A stretch of 64,000 nt of DNA from VBCG01 sp044226535. Lineage in GTDB: Bacteria > Pseudomonadota > Gammaproteobacteria > Burkholderiales > Casimicrobiaceae. The stretch's first letter is position 1; every line of letters begins with the position of its first letter. Location: assembly GCA_044226535.1 (NCBI GenBank), contig JBGAGT010000019.1:1-64000 (forward strand). The letters run 5' to 3'. This document shows, piece by piece, positions 36,167-46,895 of this stretch. A program made the position numbers and the translations under genes. The notes beneath the pieces were generated by a model. That model did not search any database, was not told where the DNA came from, and worked only from the letters and a program-made list of their open reading frames with translations.

Positions 36167-36828
36167 GTGCCGATGACATCACCCTGATCAAGGAAGCGCT
36201 GGCCGAGGCTGCCGACGCGCTCGCCGCCCTGCGCGCCAACGACGCCGCGCTCGCTGCCGTCGCCCGCGCGGGCGAGCTCCTCGCCGACACGTTCGTGGCG
36301 CGCGGCAAGGCCATGTCCTGCGGCAACGGCGGCTCGATGTGCGACGCCATGCACTTCGCCGAGGAGCTCTCGGGCCGCTTCCGCGACGACCGTCCCGCCT
36401 ACGCCGCGGTGGCGATCAGCGACGTCACGCACATGAGCTGCGTCGCCAACGACTACGGCTTCGACCAGGTGTACGCCCGATACGTCGAGGCGCACGGCAA
36501 TCCGGGCGACGTGCTCCTGGCGATCAGCACCAGCGGCACCAGCCGCAACATCGTCGCGGCCGCGAGGGCCGCGAAGGCCCGCGGCGTGCGCGTGATCGCG
36601 CTCACCGGCAAGGCCGGCACGCCGCTCGCCGAGCTCGCCGACGTCGCCATCGTCACGCCCGGCGGCCGCTACGCCGACCGCGTCCAGGAGCTGCACATCA
36701 AGCTGATCCACATCATGATCGAGCTCACCGAGCGCGCGATGGCCGCGCGTGCGCCGCAGGGAATGCCGCTCGCCGCCGCGGCATCCACCGTCGCGCCCGC
36801 GGGCGCGGCCTCCCCGGGGACCCGCTAG
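36163..36828 (+). CDS. gmhA: Sedoheptulose-7-phosphate isomerase, placed between carA and carB
   Basis: A 221-residue SIS-domain enzyme. SCGNGGSMCDAMHFAEELSGRFR, VAISDVTHMSCVANDYGF, LLAISTSGTSRNIV and YADRVQELHIKLIHIMIELTE align closely with E. coli GmhA (192 residues), the first step of ADP-heptose synthesis for lipopolysaccharide. A C-terminal Ala/Pro tail of about 30 residues is extra. GTG 36163 overlaps the carA TGA, and carB starts two bases after its stop, so it is translationally embedded in the carAB operon. I know of no reason for this pairing. Confidence 0.92.
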
Positions 36829-36830
36829 CG

Positions 36831-40061
<3,231 letters not shown>

Positions 40062-40088
40062 GCGCCGCCGGACCGCTCCAAGGCGCTC

Positions 40089-40130
40089 GCCCCCCCGAGG
40101 GGGGAAGCGGGCGCAGCCCGCTGCGGGGGG
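40089..40130. repeat. GC-rich palindromic element, copy 2
   Basis: Same architecture as 30854-30895: CCCCCC-GAG-GGGGGG, GCGGGCG-CAGCCCGC and a closing GGGGGG. Here the last G-run ends four bases before the greA ATG and so doubles as its Shine-Dalgarno (GGGGGGAAAC). Confidence 0.7.
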
Positions 40131-40134
40131 AAAC

Positions 40135-40611
40135 ATGACCAAGACGCCGATGACCGTCGAGGGCGAGCGCCGCCTCAAGGCCGAGCTCGCGCGCCTGAAG
40201 AGCGTCGAGCGGCCGGCGGTGATCGCGGCGATCGCCGAGGCGCGCTCGCACGGCGACCTTTCGGAGAACGCCGACTACGACGCCGCAAAGGAGCGCCAGG
40301 GCTTCATCGAGGGTCGGATCGCCGAGCTCGAGCACAAGCTCGCCGGCGCGCAGGTGATCGATCCCGCGAGCATCGACGCCGACGGCCGCGTGGTGTTCGG
40401 CGCGACGGTGGAGATCGAGGACGGCGACTCGGGCGCGCGCTTCACCTGGCAGATCGTGGGCGACGACGAGGCCGACATCAAGGACGGCAAGATCTCGGTG
40501 AGCTCGCCGATCGCGCGGGCGCTGATCGGCAAGTCGGAAGGCGATGCCGCCGAGGTGGTGGCTCCCGGCGGGACGCGGCACTACGACATCGTCGCGGTGC
40601 GCTACGCCTGA
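40135..40611 (+). CDS. greA: Transcript cleavage factor GreA
   Basis: 158 residues (E. coli 158). It rescues backtracked RNA polymerase. The N-terminal coiled coil carries the catalytic tip: ARSHGDLSENADYDAAKERQ, with the acidic DLSENADYD loop; the C-terminal FKBP-like domain ends SPIARALIGKSEGDAAEVVAPGG. ATG 40135 follows the G-rich repeat element. It is 73 bases after carB in the same orientation, with a clear intrinsic terminator behind it. Confidence 0.97.
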   Translation: MTKTPMTVEGERRLKAELARLKSVERPAVIAAIAEARSHGDLSENADYDAAKERQGFIEGRIAELEHKLAGAQVIDPASIDADGRVVFGATVEIEDGDSGARFTWQIVGDDEADIKDGKISVSSPIARALIGKSEGDAAEVVAPGGTRHYDIVAVRYA

Positions 40612-40637
40612 GCGCCGCGGTGCCGGCGCAGCATGCG

Positions 40638-40665
40638 AAAAGGCCGCCTTAGGGCGGCCTTTCTG
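40638..40665 (+). terminator. Intrinsic terminator of the carAB-greA operon
   Basis: AAAGGCCGCC, loop TTAG, GGCGGCCTTT: a 7-bp GC stem extended by A-T pairs and followed by CTGCTT. It is the most canonical rho-independent terminator in the window and works in both directions. Confidence 0.85.
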
Positions 40666-40702
40666 CTTCGCGGGACCGCGCGGGGCGGTCGGGCGGCGGG
40701 CG

Positions 40703-40882
40703 TCAGCGCGTGGCGGGCGTCAGGCGCCGCAGGTAGGCGGCGAGGCGTTCGAAGGTACGGGCCACGCCATCGGCGAAACGCAGCTGGCGCAGCGCGGCGT
40801 CGCGGTCGGCGCGTGAGAGTTGCACGGCGTCGAGGCGGGCGCGCAGGCTGCCGTCGACGGCTTCAGGGCGATTGGAAGACAT
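40703..40882 (-). CDS. Small conserved-looking protein of unknown function
   Basis: 59 residues, starting SSNRPEAVDGSLRARLDAVQLSRADR. A strong Shine-Dalgarno (GGAGGG) lies five bases upstream of ATG 40882, the best evidence that it is real. It is highly charged and helical (ADRDAALRQLRFADGVARTFERLAAYLRRL), with no membrane segment. No family is recognised. It shares the strand with yhbY, 114 bases away, and ends near the greA terminator, which could also end this transcript. Confidence 0.6.
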   Translation of the reverse strand: MSSNRPEAVDGSLRARLDAVQLSRADRDAALRQLRFADGVARTFERLAAYLRRLTPATR

Positions 40883-40996
40883 GGGTCCCTCCGGATTCCG
40901 CCGCGATTGTGCGGCGCAGCATCCAGTATGGGGGGGTCGGCCCGCGCTTCCCAATCATATGTTCGGATGGCCCCGATCGCCGGGGGTTATCGGACC

Positions 40997-41659
40997 TCAG
41001 GACCGCGCCCGGCGCCGCTTGGGCGGCGGTGCCGGCTCCCCGGTCGTGGCCGCGACCATGCGCCCCGCACCCCGCCGAGACAGGTAGCCCGATGCCGTGC
41101 CGGGTTTCGCCGAGCCTGCCCGCGCCGTACCCGCCCGTGCCGCGCCGGCCTTCGCCGCGCCGGGACCATGGCCCCAGCGCGACGCCTCGCCGAACCCTCC
41201 CTTCGCCGCCCCGGATCGCGGCGCGGGCTTGCCGCCGCGGGCCTGGCCTTGGGAGGTGGCACGCGCGGGTTCCTGCGCCACCCGGGCACCCTGGGCCCCG
41301 CGGCGCCGCTCACCCGGCGATGCCGGACGGCCACGCGGGGGCCGCGCCGGGGCCTGCACCGGCTCCGCCGGGCGCGGGCGGTACACGATCAGCACCTTGC
41401 CGAGGTGTTGGACCGGAGCGCAGCCCGCGGCCTCGCAGATCTCCGCCATCCAGGCGTTGCGGGCCTGGCGGTCGTCGCTGTGGACGCGGATCTTGACCAG
41501 CTCGTGCGCCTTGAGCGCGACGTTGATCTCGCGCAGCACCGAGGGCGTGAGCCCGTGCTGCCCGACGCTGACCACGGGTTCCAGGGAATGGGCGAGGGCG
41601 CGCTTGGCGCGCCGCTCGGCCGGCGTGAGGGTGGGCCGGGTCTTGGTGGCGGTGTTCAT
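40997..41659 (-). CDS. yhbY: YhbY-type CRM-domain RNA-binding protein with long basic tail
   Basis: 220 residues. The N-terminal 95 residues are a CRM domain: LTPAERRAKRALAHSLEPVVSVGQHGLTPSVLREI with the GxxG loop, then HELVKIRVHSDDRQARNAW and GKVLIVYRP. YhbY binds pre-50S ribosomes. The remaining 120 residues are Arg/Ala/Gly/Pro-rich low complexity with net positive charge, absent from the 97-residue E. coli protein. ATG 41659 is preceded by TACACT at exactly six bases and no Shine-Dalgarno. Divergent from rlmE. Confidence 0.92.
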   Translation of the reverse strand: MNTATKTRPTLTPAERRAKRALAHSLEPVVSVGQHGLTPSVLREINVALKAHELVKIRVHSDDRQARNAWMAEICEAAGCAPVQHLGKVLIVYRPRPAEPVQAPARPPRGRPASPGERRRGAQGARVAQEPARATSQGQARGGKPAPRSGAAKGGFGEASRWGHGPGAAKAGAARAGTARAGSAKPGTASGYLSRRGAGRMVAATTGEPAPPPKRRRARS

Positions 41660-41665
41660 CGGTCG

Positions 41666-41671
41666 AGTGTA
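41666..41671 (-). promoter_or_regulatory. -10 hexamer placing transcription start on the yhbY ATG
   Basis: TACACT on the minus strand ends six bases before ATG 41659. The 35-base yhbY-rlmE gap leaves little room for leaders. Confidence 0.5.
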
Positions 41672-41682
41672 GCGCGCTCGTG

Positions 41683-41688
41683 TAACGT
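41683..41688 (+). promoter_or_regulatory. -10-like hexamer placing transcription start on the rlmE ATG
   Basis: TAACGT (a TANNNT match only) ends six bases before ATG 41695. No Shine-Dalgarno is present. Confidence 0.35.
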
Positions 41689-41694
41689 CACGCG

Positions 41695-42462
41695 ATGCCG
41701 ACCGCCCGCAAGAAACCGCCGACGCCTCACGCCCTCAACGTCGAGGGCCGCAAGAACCGCTTCGGCAAGGCGTGGATGCACGAGCACACCCACGACCACT
41801 GGGTCCAGGAGGCACGGCGCCTGGGATACCGTTCGCGCGCGGCGTTCAAGCTGCTGGAGATCGGCGAGCGCGACGCGCTGTTCCGGCCCGGCATTCGCGC
41901 CGTCGACCTGGGCGCGGCGCCCGGCAGCTGGAGCCAGGTGCTGCGCCAGAAGCTCGGTCCGCGCTCGGTGGTGGTGGCGATCGACCTCCTGCCCATGGAT
42001 CCGCTGTCCGGCGTGGCGGTGATCCGCGGGGACTTCGCCGCCGAGGAGGGCCTCGCCGCGGTCGAGGAGGCGCTGGGCGGGCGGGACGTGGGCCTCGTGG
42101 TGTCGGACATGGCGCCCAACCTCTCGGGCATCGACACGGTCGACCGGGCTCGCGGCGTGCAGCTCGCCGACCTCGCGCTGGAATTCGCCGTCGCCTGGCT
42201 CGAACCGGGCGGCGATTTCGCGGTCAAGATGTTCCAGGGCGAGGGTTTCGATGCATTCGTCGCCTCGGTACGACCGTATTTCGCCAAGACCTATGTCCGC
42301 AAGCCCAAGGCCTCGCGTGACCGCAGCCGGGAGGTTTTCGTGGTCGGCAAGGGCTTCCGGGGCCGGGCGCAGGGCCCGGGTGGGGCGCCCGGCGACGGTC
42401 GCGGCCCGGAGGGCGGGGCGCGAGGCGGGGCCGGCGGCGTGGAAAGCGGTGCGGCAGGCTAG
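41695..42462 (+). CDS. rlmE: 23S rRNA 2'-O-ribose uridine methyltransferase
   Basis: 255 residues. It methylates U2552 of 23S rRNA with S-adenosylmethionine. The K-D-K-E catalytic tetrad is visible in RSRAAFKLLEI, VVSDMAPNLSG, GGDFAVKMFQGEGF and SREVFVVGKGF; the SAM site is AVDLGAAPGSWSQVL. The last 40 or so residues are Gly/Ala/Arg low complexity beyond the usual 209-residue length. It precedes ftsH as in E. coli and most proteobacteria. Confidence 0.96.
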   Translation: MPTARKKPPTPHALNVEGRKNRFGKAWMHEHTHDHWVQEARRLGYRSRAAFKLLEIGERDALFRPGIRAVDLGAAPGSWSQVLRQKLGPRSVVVAIDLLPMDPLSGVAVIRGDFAAEEGLAAVEEALGGRDVGLVVSDMAPNLSGIDTVDRARGVQLADLALEFAVAWLEPGGDFAVKMFQGEGFDAFVASVRPYFAKTYVRKPKASRDRSREVFVVGKGFRGRAQGPGGAPGDGRGPEGGARGGAGGVESGAAG

Positions 42463-42465
42463 AAT
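42460..42465 (+). promoter_or_regulatory. -10-like element of ftsH (TAGAAT), inside a small hairpin
   Basis: TAGAAT overlaps the rlmE stop codon and is the loop of a GCAGG/CCTGC inverted repeat (42454-42470). The predicted ftsH leader is about 130 bases. Confidence 0.35.
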
Positions 42466-42601
42466 CCTGCTTGGGCGTCCCCAACTTGTCCTCAATCCCC
42501 CGCGTCCCGGGTCGAACAGGGGCGGGTGACCCACCTTCCGCTAGCGCGCGGCCAGCGCCGGCGGTCTCCATCGCATCGCCGGCCGCCCGAAGGAGCAGTC
42601 C

Positions 42602-44482
42602 TTGAACAACATCTTCAAGAACATCGGCATCTGGGTCGTCATCGTTTTCGTGATCCTGATCGTCGTCAAGCAGTTCGACGCGCGGCAGGGTCCCCGTGAC
42701 AACCCCTCGTATTCCGAGTTCATGGACCAGGCCAAGGCCGGCAAGGTCGAGTCCGCGACCATCGAAGGCCGCAAGATCACCTGGGTGTCGACCGACAAGA
42801 AGAAGTTCGTCACCTACAGCCCGGGCGACATCTGGATGGTCGGCGACCTCGTCAAGGACGGCGTCAAGGTCGACGCCAAGCCCGAGGAGGAGCAGAGCTT
42901 CCTCGCGCAGGTGTTCATCTCCTGGTTCCCGATGCTGCTGCTCATCGGCGTGTGGATCTTCTTCATGCGCCAGATGCAGGGTGGCGGGCGCGGCGGCGCG
43001 TTCAGCTTCGGCAAGAGCAAGGCGCGCATGCTCGACGAGTCGAACAACACCGTCACCTTCGCCGACGTCGCGGGCTGCGACGAGGCCAAGGAGGAAGTGG
43101 CCGAGCTGGTCGAGTTCCTGCGCGACCCCTCCAAGTTCCAGAAGCTCGGCGGGCGCATCCCGCGCGGCGTGCTGATGGTCGGCTCGCCGGGCACCGGCAA
43201 GACGCTCCTCGCCAAGGCCATCGCCGGCGAGGCCAAGGTGCCGTTCTTCTCGATCTCGGGCTCCGACTTCGTCGAGATGTTCGTCGGCGTGGGTGCGGCG
43301 CGCGTGCGCGACATGTTCGAGCAGGCCAAGAAGAACGCGCCCTGCATCGTGTTCATCGACGAAATCGACGCGGTCGGGCGCCAGCGCGGCGCGGGCCTTG
43401 GCGGCGGCAACGACGAGCGCGAGCAGACGCTCAACCAGCTGCTGGTGGAGATGGACGGGTTCGAGGGCAACTCGGGGGTGATCGTCATCGCCGCCACCAA
43501 CCGCCCCGACGTCCTCGATCCCGCGCTGATGCGCCCGGGCCGCTTCGACCGCCAGGTGGTCGTTCCGCTGCCCGACATCCGCGGCCGCGAGCAGATCCTG
43601 CTGGTGCACATGCGCAAGGTGCCGATGTCCCCAGACGTCAACGCCGCGATCATCGCGCGCGGCACGCCGGGCTTCTCCGGCGCCGACCTCGCCAACCTCG
43701 TCAACGAGGCGGCGCTGTTCGCCGCACGCGGCAGCAAGCGGCTCGTCGACATGCACGACTTCGAGCGTGCCAAGGACAAGATCATCATGGGCGCCGAGCG
43801 CCGCTCGATGGTCATGGACGAGGAGGAACGCCGCAACACCGCCTACCACGAGTCCGGGCATGCGCTGATCGGCAAGCTCCTGCCCAAGCTCGACCCGGTG
43901 CACAAGGTGACCATCATCCCGCGCGGCCGCGCGCTGGGCGTGACCATGTCGCTGCCCGAGAAGGACAAGTACAGCTACGACCGCGAGTACCTGCTGAACC
44001 AGATCTCCATGCTGTTCGGCGGGCGCATCGCCGAGGAGGAATTCATGGGCCAGCAGACCACCGGCGCCGCCAACGACTTCGAGCGCGCGACGCACATGGC
44101 GCGCGACATGGTCATGCGCTACGGCATGAGCGACGCGCTCGGCCCGGTGGTGTACGCCGAGGACGAGGGCGAGATCTTCCTCGGCCGCTCGATCACGCGC
44201 ACCAACAACGTGTCGAGCCAGACGATGCTCAAGATCGAGACCGAGATCCGCCGCATCATCGACGAGCAGTACGCGGTCGCCAGGAAGCTGATCGTCGACA
44301 ACAGCGACAAGATGCACGCCATGGCCAAGGCGCTGCTCGAGTACGAGACCATCGACAGCGACCAGATCGACGACATCCTCGCCGGGCGCCCGCCGAGGCT
44401 GCCGAAGGTGCCGGCCGGCGCCACGCCGCCGCCGTCGCCGCCCGCCGCGGGCAGCGCCGAGCCCTCGACCAACCCCGCGTGA
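42602..44482 (+). CDS. ftsH: ATP-dependent zinc metalloprotease FtsH
   Basis: A 626-residue membrane-anchored AAA+ protease for quality control of membrane proteins and regulators. Two transmembrane helices flank a periplasmic domain (IWVVIVFVILIVV near 10-25, FPMLLLIGVWIFFM near 105-120). Walker A GSPGTGKT begins at residue 194 (Ser where most have Pro), Walker B is CIVFIDEIDAVG, and the zinc site HESGH is at 416-420. The start is TTG 42602, with AAGGAGCAG upstream; no ATG is nearby. folP overlaps its stop (GTGA) and glmM follows. Confidence 0.97.
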   Translation: MNNIFKNIGIWVVIVFVILIVVKQFDARQGPRDNPSYSEFMDQAKAGKVESATIEGRKITWVSTDKKKFVTYSPGDIWMVGDLVKDGVKVDAKPEEEQSFLAQVFISWFPMLLLIGVWIFFMRQMQGGGRGGAFSFGKSKARMLDESNNTVTFADVAGCDEAKEEVAELVEFLRDPSKFQKLGGRIPRGVLMVGSPGTGKTLLAKAIAGEAKVPFFSISGSDFVEMFVGVGAARVRDMFEQAKKNAPCIVFIDEIDAVGRQRGAGLGGGNDEREQTLNQLLVEMDGFEGNSGVIVIAATNRPDVLDPALMRPGRFDRQVVVPLPDIRGREQILLVHMRKVPMSPDVNAAIIARGTPGFSGADLANLVNEAALFAARGSKRLVDMHDFERAKDKIIMGAERRSMVMDEEERRNTAYHESGHALIGKLLPKLDPVHKVTIIPRGRALGVTMSLPEKDKYSYDREYLLNQISMLFGGRIAEEEFMGQQTTGAANDFERATHMARDMVMRYGMSDALGPVVYAEDEGEIFLGRSITRTNNVSSQTMLKIETEIRRIIDEQYAVARKLIVDNSDKMHAMAKALLEYETIDSDQIDDILAGRPPRLPKVPAGATPPPSPPAAGSAEPSTNPA

Positions 44483-45306
44483 CGGTGCTTCGCCTGCGTG
44501 GCCGCGAGCTCGACCTCGCGGTCCCGCGGGTCATGGGCATCGTCAACGTCACCCCCGACTCGTTCGCCGACGGCCGCGGCAGGCTCGACCTGCCGCGCGC
44601 CCTCGCGCAGGCGCGCGGGCAGCTCGCCGACGGCGCCGACATCGTCGACGTGGGCGGGGAGTCGACGCGGCCCGGCGCGATCCCGGTGCCCGTCGACGAG
44701 GAGCTCGCGCGCGTCGTGCCGGTGATCGAGGCGCTGGCCGCCGATGGCGCGGTCGTCTCGGTCGACACGATGAAGTCCGAGGTGATGCGCGCCGCGCTCG
44801 ACGCGGGGGCCGCGATGATCAACGACGTGCGCGCGCTGGCCGCGCCCGGTGCCGCGGCGATCGCCGCGGCGAGTGGCGCCGCGGCCTGCCTGATGCACAT
44901 GCAGAACGACCCGGCGACCATGCAGCGCGAGCCGCGCTACGACGACGTGGTCGTCGAGGTGCGCGACTTCCTCGCCGCGCGCGCGGCGGCGGCGGTCGCC
45001 GCCGGGGTCTCGCGCGAGTCGATCGTGGTGGACCCCGGCTTCGGCTTCGGCAAGACGCTGGCGCATAATCTCGCGCTGGTGCGCGCGCTGCCGCGTATCG
45101 CGGCGCTGGGCTACCCGGTGCTCGTAGGGCTTTCGCGCAAGGCGAGCATTGGCGCGATCACCGGGCGCGCGGTTGGCGAGCGCATGGCGGGCAGCGTGGC
45201 GGCGGCGATCGCCGCCGTCGCGCGCGGCGCGTCGATCGTCCGCGTGCACGACGTGCGCGAGACCGTCGACGCGCTGCGCGTATGGCGGGCTATCCAACAG
45301 GAATAG
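44479..45306 (+). CDS. folP: Dihydropteroate synthase
   Basis: A 275-residue TIM-barrel enzyme that joins para-aminobenzoate to the pterin in folate synthesis, the sulfonamide target. Signatures: VMGIVNVTPDSFADG near residue 18, DIVDVGGESTRPGA near 55, SVDTMKSEVMRAAL, LMHMQNDPATMQ and the closing SIVRVHDVRETVDAL. GTG 44479 overlaps the ftsH TGA; glmM starts four bases after its stop. The ftsH-folP-glmM order is conserved in proteobacteria. Confidence 0.97.
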   Translation: MTVLRLRGRELDLAVPRVMGIVNVTPDSFADGRGRLDLPRALAQARGQLADGADIVDVGGESTRPGAIPVPVDEELARVVPVIEALAADGAVVSVDTMKSEVMRAALDAGAAMINDVRALAAPGAAAIAAASGAAACLMHMQNDPATMQREPRYDDVVVEVRDFLAARAAAAVAAGVSRESIVVDPGFGFGKTLAHNLALVRALPRIAALGYPVLVGLSRKASIGAITGRAVGERMAGSVAAAIAAVARGASIVRVHDVRETVDALRVWRAIQQE

Positions 45307-45310
45307 GGCC

Positions 45311-46732
45311 ATGGCACAGCGCAAGTACTTCGGCACCGACGGCGTGCGCGGACGCGTGGGCGAGGCCCCGATCACGCCCGAGCTGGTGATGCACCTGGGC
45401 TACGCCGCGGGCAGGGTGCTCGCGCAGGGCGCGGCGCACGATGCCGTGGCGGGTGCCGCCCAGGCCGGCGGCATCCACGGCAGCGGCGCCCGCGCAGACG
45501 GCGAGCGTCCCGGGGTGCTGATCGGCAAGGACACGCGCATCTCCGGCTACCTGCTCGAGGCCTCGCTCGAGGCGGGCCTTTCCGCAGCCGGCGTCGACGT
45601 CTACCTCTGCGGCCCGCTGCCCACGCCGGGCATCGCGCACCTCACGCGCGCGCTGCGGCTCGCCGCCGGCATCGTGGTCAGCGCGTCGCACAATCCCTAC
45701 GACGACAACGGCATCAAGTTCTTCGCCGGCGACGGCGCCAAGCTCGCCGACGCGACCGAGCTCGCCATCGAGCGCGCGATGGAGTCCCCGATCGCCTGCG
45801 TGCCGTCGGCCTCGCTCGGCAAGGCGCGGCGCGTCGACGACGCGGCCGGACGCTATATCGAGTTCTGCAAGAGCACCTTCCCCAACGAGCTCGACTTGAA
45901 GGGCCGCAGGATCGTCGTCGACTGCGCGCACGGTGCGGCCTACCACGTCGCGCCGACGGTGCTGCGCGAGCTCGGCGCCGACGTGATCGCGGTGGCCGCC
46001 GAGCCCGACGGCGTCAACATCAACGCCGGCGTCGGCGCGACGCACCCCGGCCACCTGTCGGCGAAGGTCCGCGAGCACCGCGCCGACCTGGGTATCGCGC
46101 TCGACGGCGACGGCGACCGGCTGGTCGTCGCCGACGCGCAGGGGCGCAGCTACGACGGCGACGAGCTCCTGTACGTCATCGCGCGCGACTACCAGCGGCG
46201 CGGCGCGCTTGCCGGCGGCGTGGTGGGCACGCAGATGAGCAACCTCGGCTTCGAGCAGGCACTCTCGCGGCACGGCATTCCGCTCGAGCGCGCCAAGGTC
46301 GGCGACCGCTACGTGCTCGAGCGGATGGTCGAGAGGTCCTGGCGCCTGGGCGGCGAGAACTCGGGCCACATCATCTGCCTCGACAAGCACACCACCGGCG
46401 ACGCGATCATCGCCGCGCTGTCGGTGCTGCGCGCGATGATCGAGGCGGGGCAGACGCTGGCCGAGCTCACCGCGCAACTCGTGCTGTTCCCCCAGCACAT
46501 GATCAACGTGCCGCTGCGCCGCGGCGTGGACTGGCACGCCGACGGCGAGGTACTGAAGGCCGAGCGTGCGGCGACCAGCGCGCTGGGCAGCACGGGGCGC
46601 GTGCTGCTGCGGCCCTCGGGTACCGAACCCGTGCTGCGCATCATGGTCGAGGCGCGCGACGCCGCGCTCGCGCGCTCGCATGCCGAGGCGCTGGCGGAGA
46701 CCATCGCGCGCGTGGCGGGCCAGCGCCTGTAG
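45311..46732 (+). CDS. glmM: Phosphoglucosamine mutase with a small insertion
   Basis: 473 residues. It converts glucosamine-6-phosphate to glucosamine-1-phosphate for UDP-GlcNAc. The phosphoserine loop SASHNPYDDNGIKF has catalytic Ser126; the metal loop DGDGDR and the sugar loop GENSGH are present, as is the C-terminal RPSGTEPVLRIMVE. It is about 28 residues longer than E. coli GlmM because of an Ala/Gly-rich insertion at roughly residues 40-66, before GVLIGKDTRISG. ATG 45311 follows AATAGGG. Ends an ftsH-folP-glmM operon. Confidence 0.96.
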   Translation: MAQRKYFGTDGVRGRVGEAPITPELVMHLGYAAGRVLAQGAAHDAVAGAAQAGGIHGSGARADGERPGVLIGKDTRISGYLLEASLEAGLSAAGVDVYLCGPLPTPGIAHLTRALRLAAGIVVSASHNPYDDNGIKFFAGDGAKLADATELAIERAMESPIACVPSASLGKARRVDDAAGRYIEFCKSTFPNELDLKGRRIVVDCAHGAAYHVAPTVLRELGADVIAVAAEPDGVNINAGVGATHPGHLSAKVREHRADLGIALDGDGDRLVVADAQGRSYDGDELLYVIARDYQRRGALAGGVVGTQMSNLGFEQALSRHGIPLERAKVGDRYVLERMVERSWRLGGENSGHIICLDKHTTGDAIIAALSVLRAMIEAGQTLAELTAQLVLFPQHMINVPLRRGVDWHADGEVLKAERAATSALGSTGRVLLRPSGTEPVLRIMVEARDAALARSHAEALAETIARVAGQRL

Positions 46733-46768
46733 CGCGGGACGCGGGCCGGCGCTGCCCCGTCGCGCACA

Positions 46769-46814
46769 CCGTTGCGCGCGCCGCACGTGCCGATCGTCGC
46801 GCGCGGCGCAACGG
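46769..46814 (+). terminator. Inverted repeat after glmM
   Basis: CCGTTGCGC (46769-46777) pairs with GCGCAACGG (46806-46814), nine perfect base pairs, 36 bases after the glmM stop. No T-run follows. It lies upstream of the promoter of the two-component genes. Confidence 0.4.
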
Positions 46815-46860
46815 AATGTGCAGCCAGCGTGAAATCGGCGCCGCGCGCGGTCCCCGTGGC

Positions 46861-46889
46861 TTGCGGCCTGCAGTGGCCGTTCCGACAAT
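46861..46889 (+). promoter_or_regulatory. Promoter of the two-component system, start codon at +1
   Basis: TTGCGG (46861-46866), 17 bases, GACAAT (46884-46889), then six bases to GTG 46896. A recognisable -35 makes this one of the two best-supported leaderless candidates. Confidence 0.55.
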
Positions 46890-46895
46890 GTCGCC

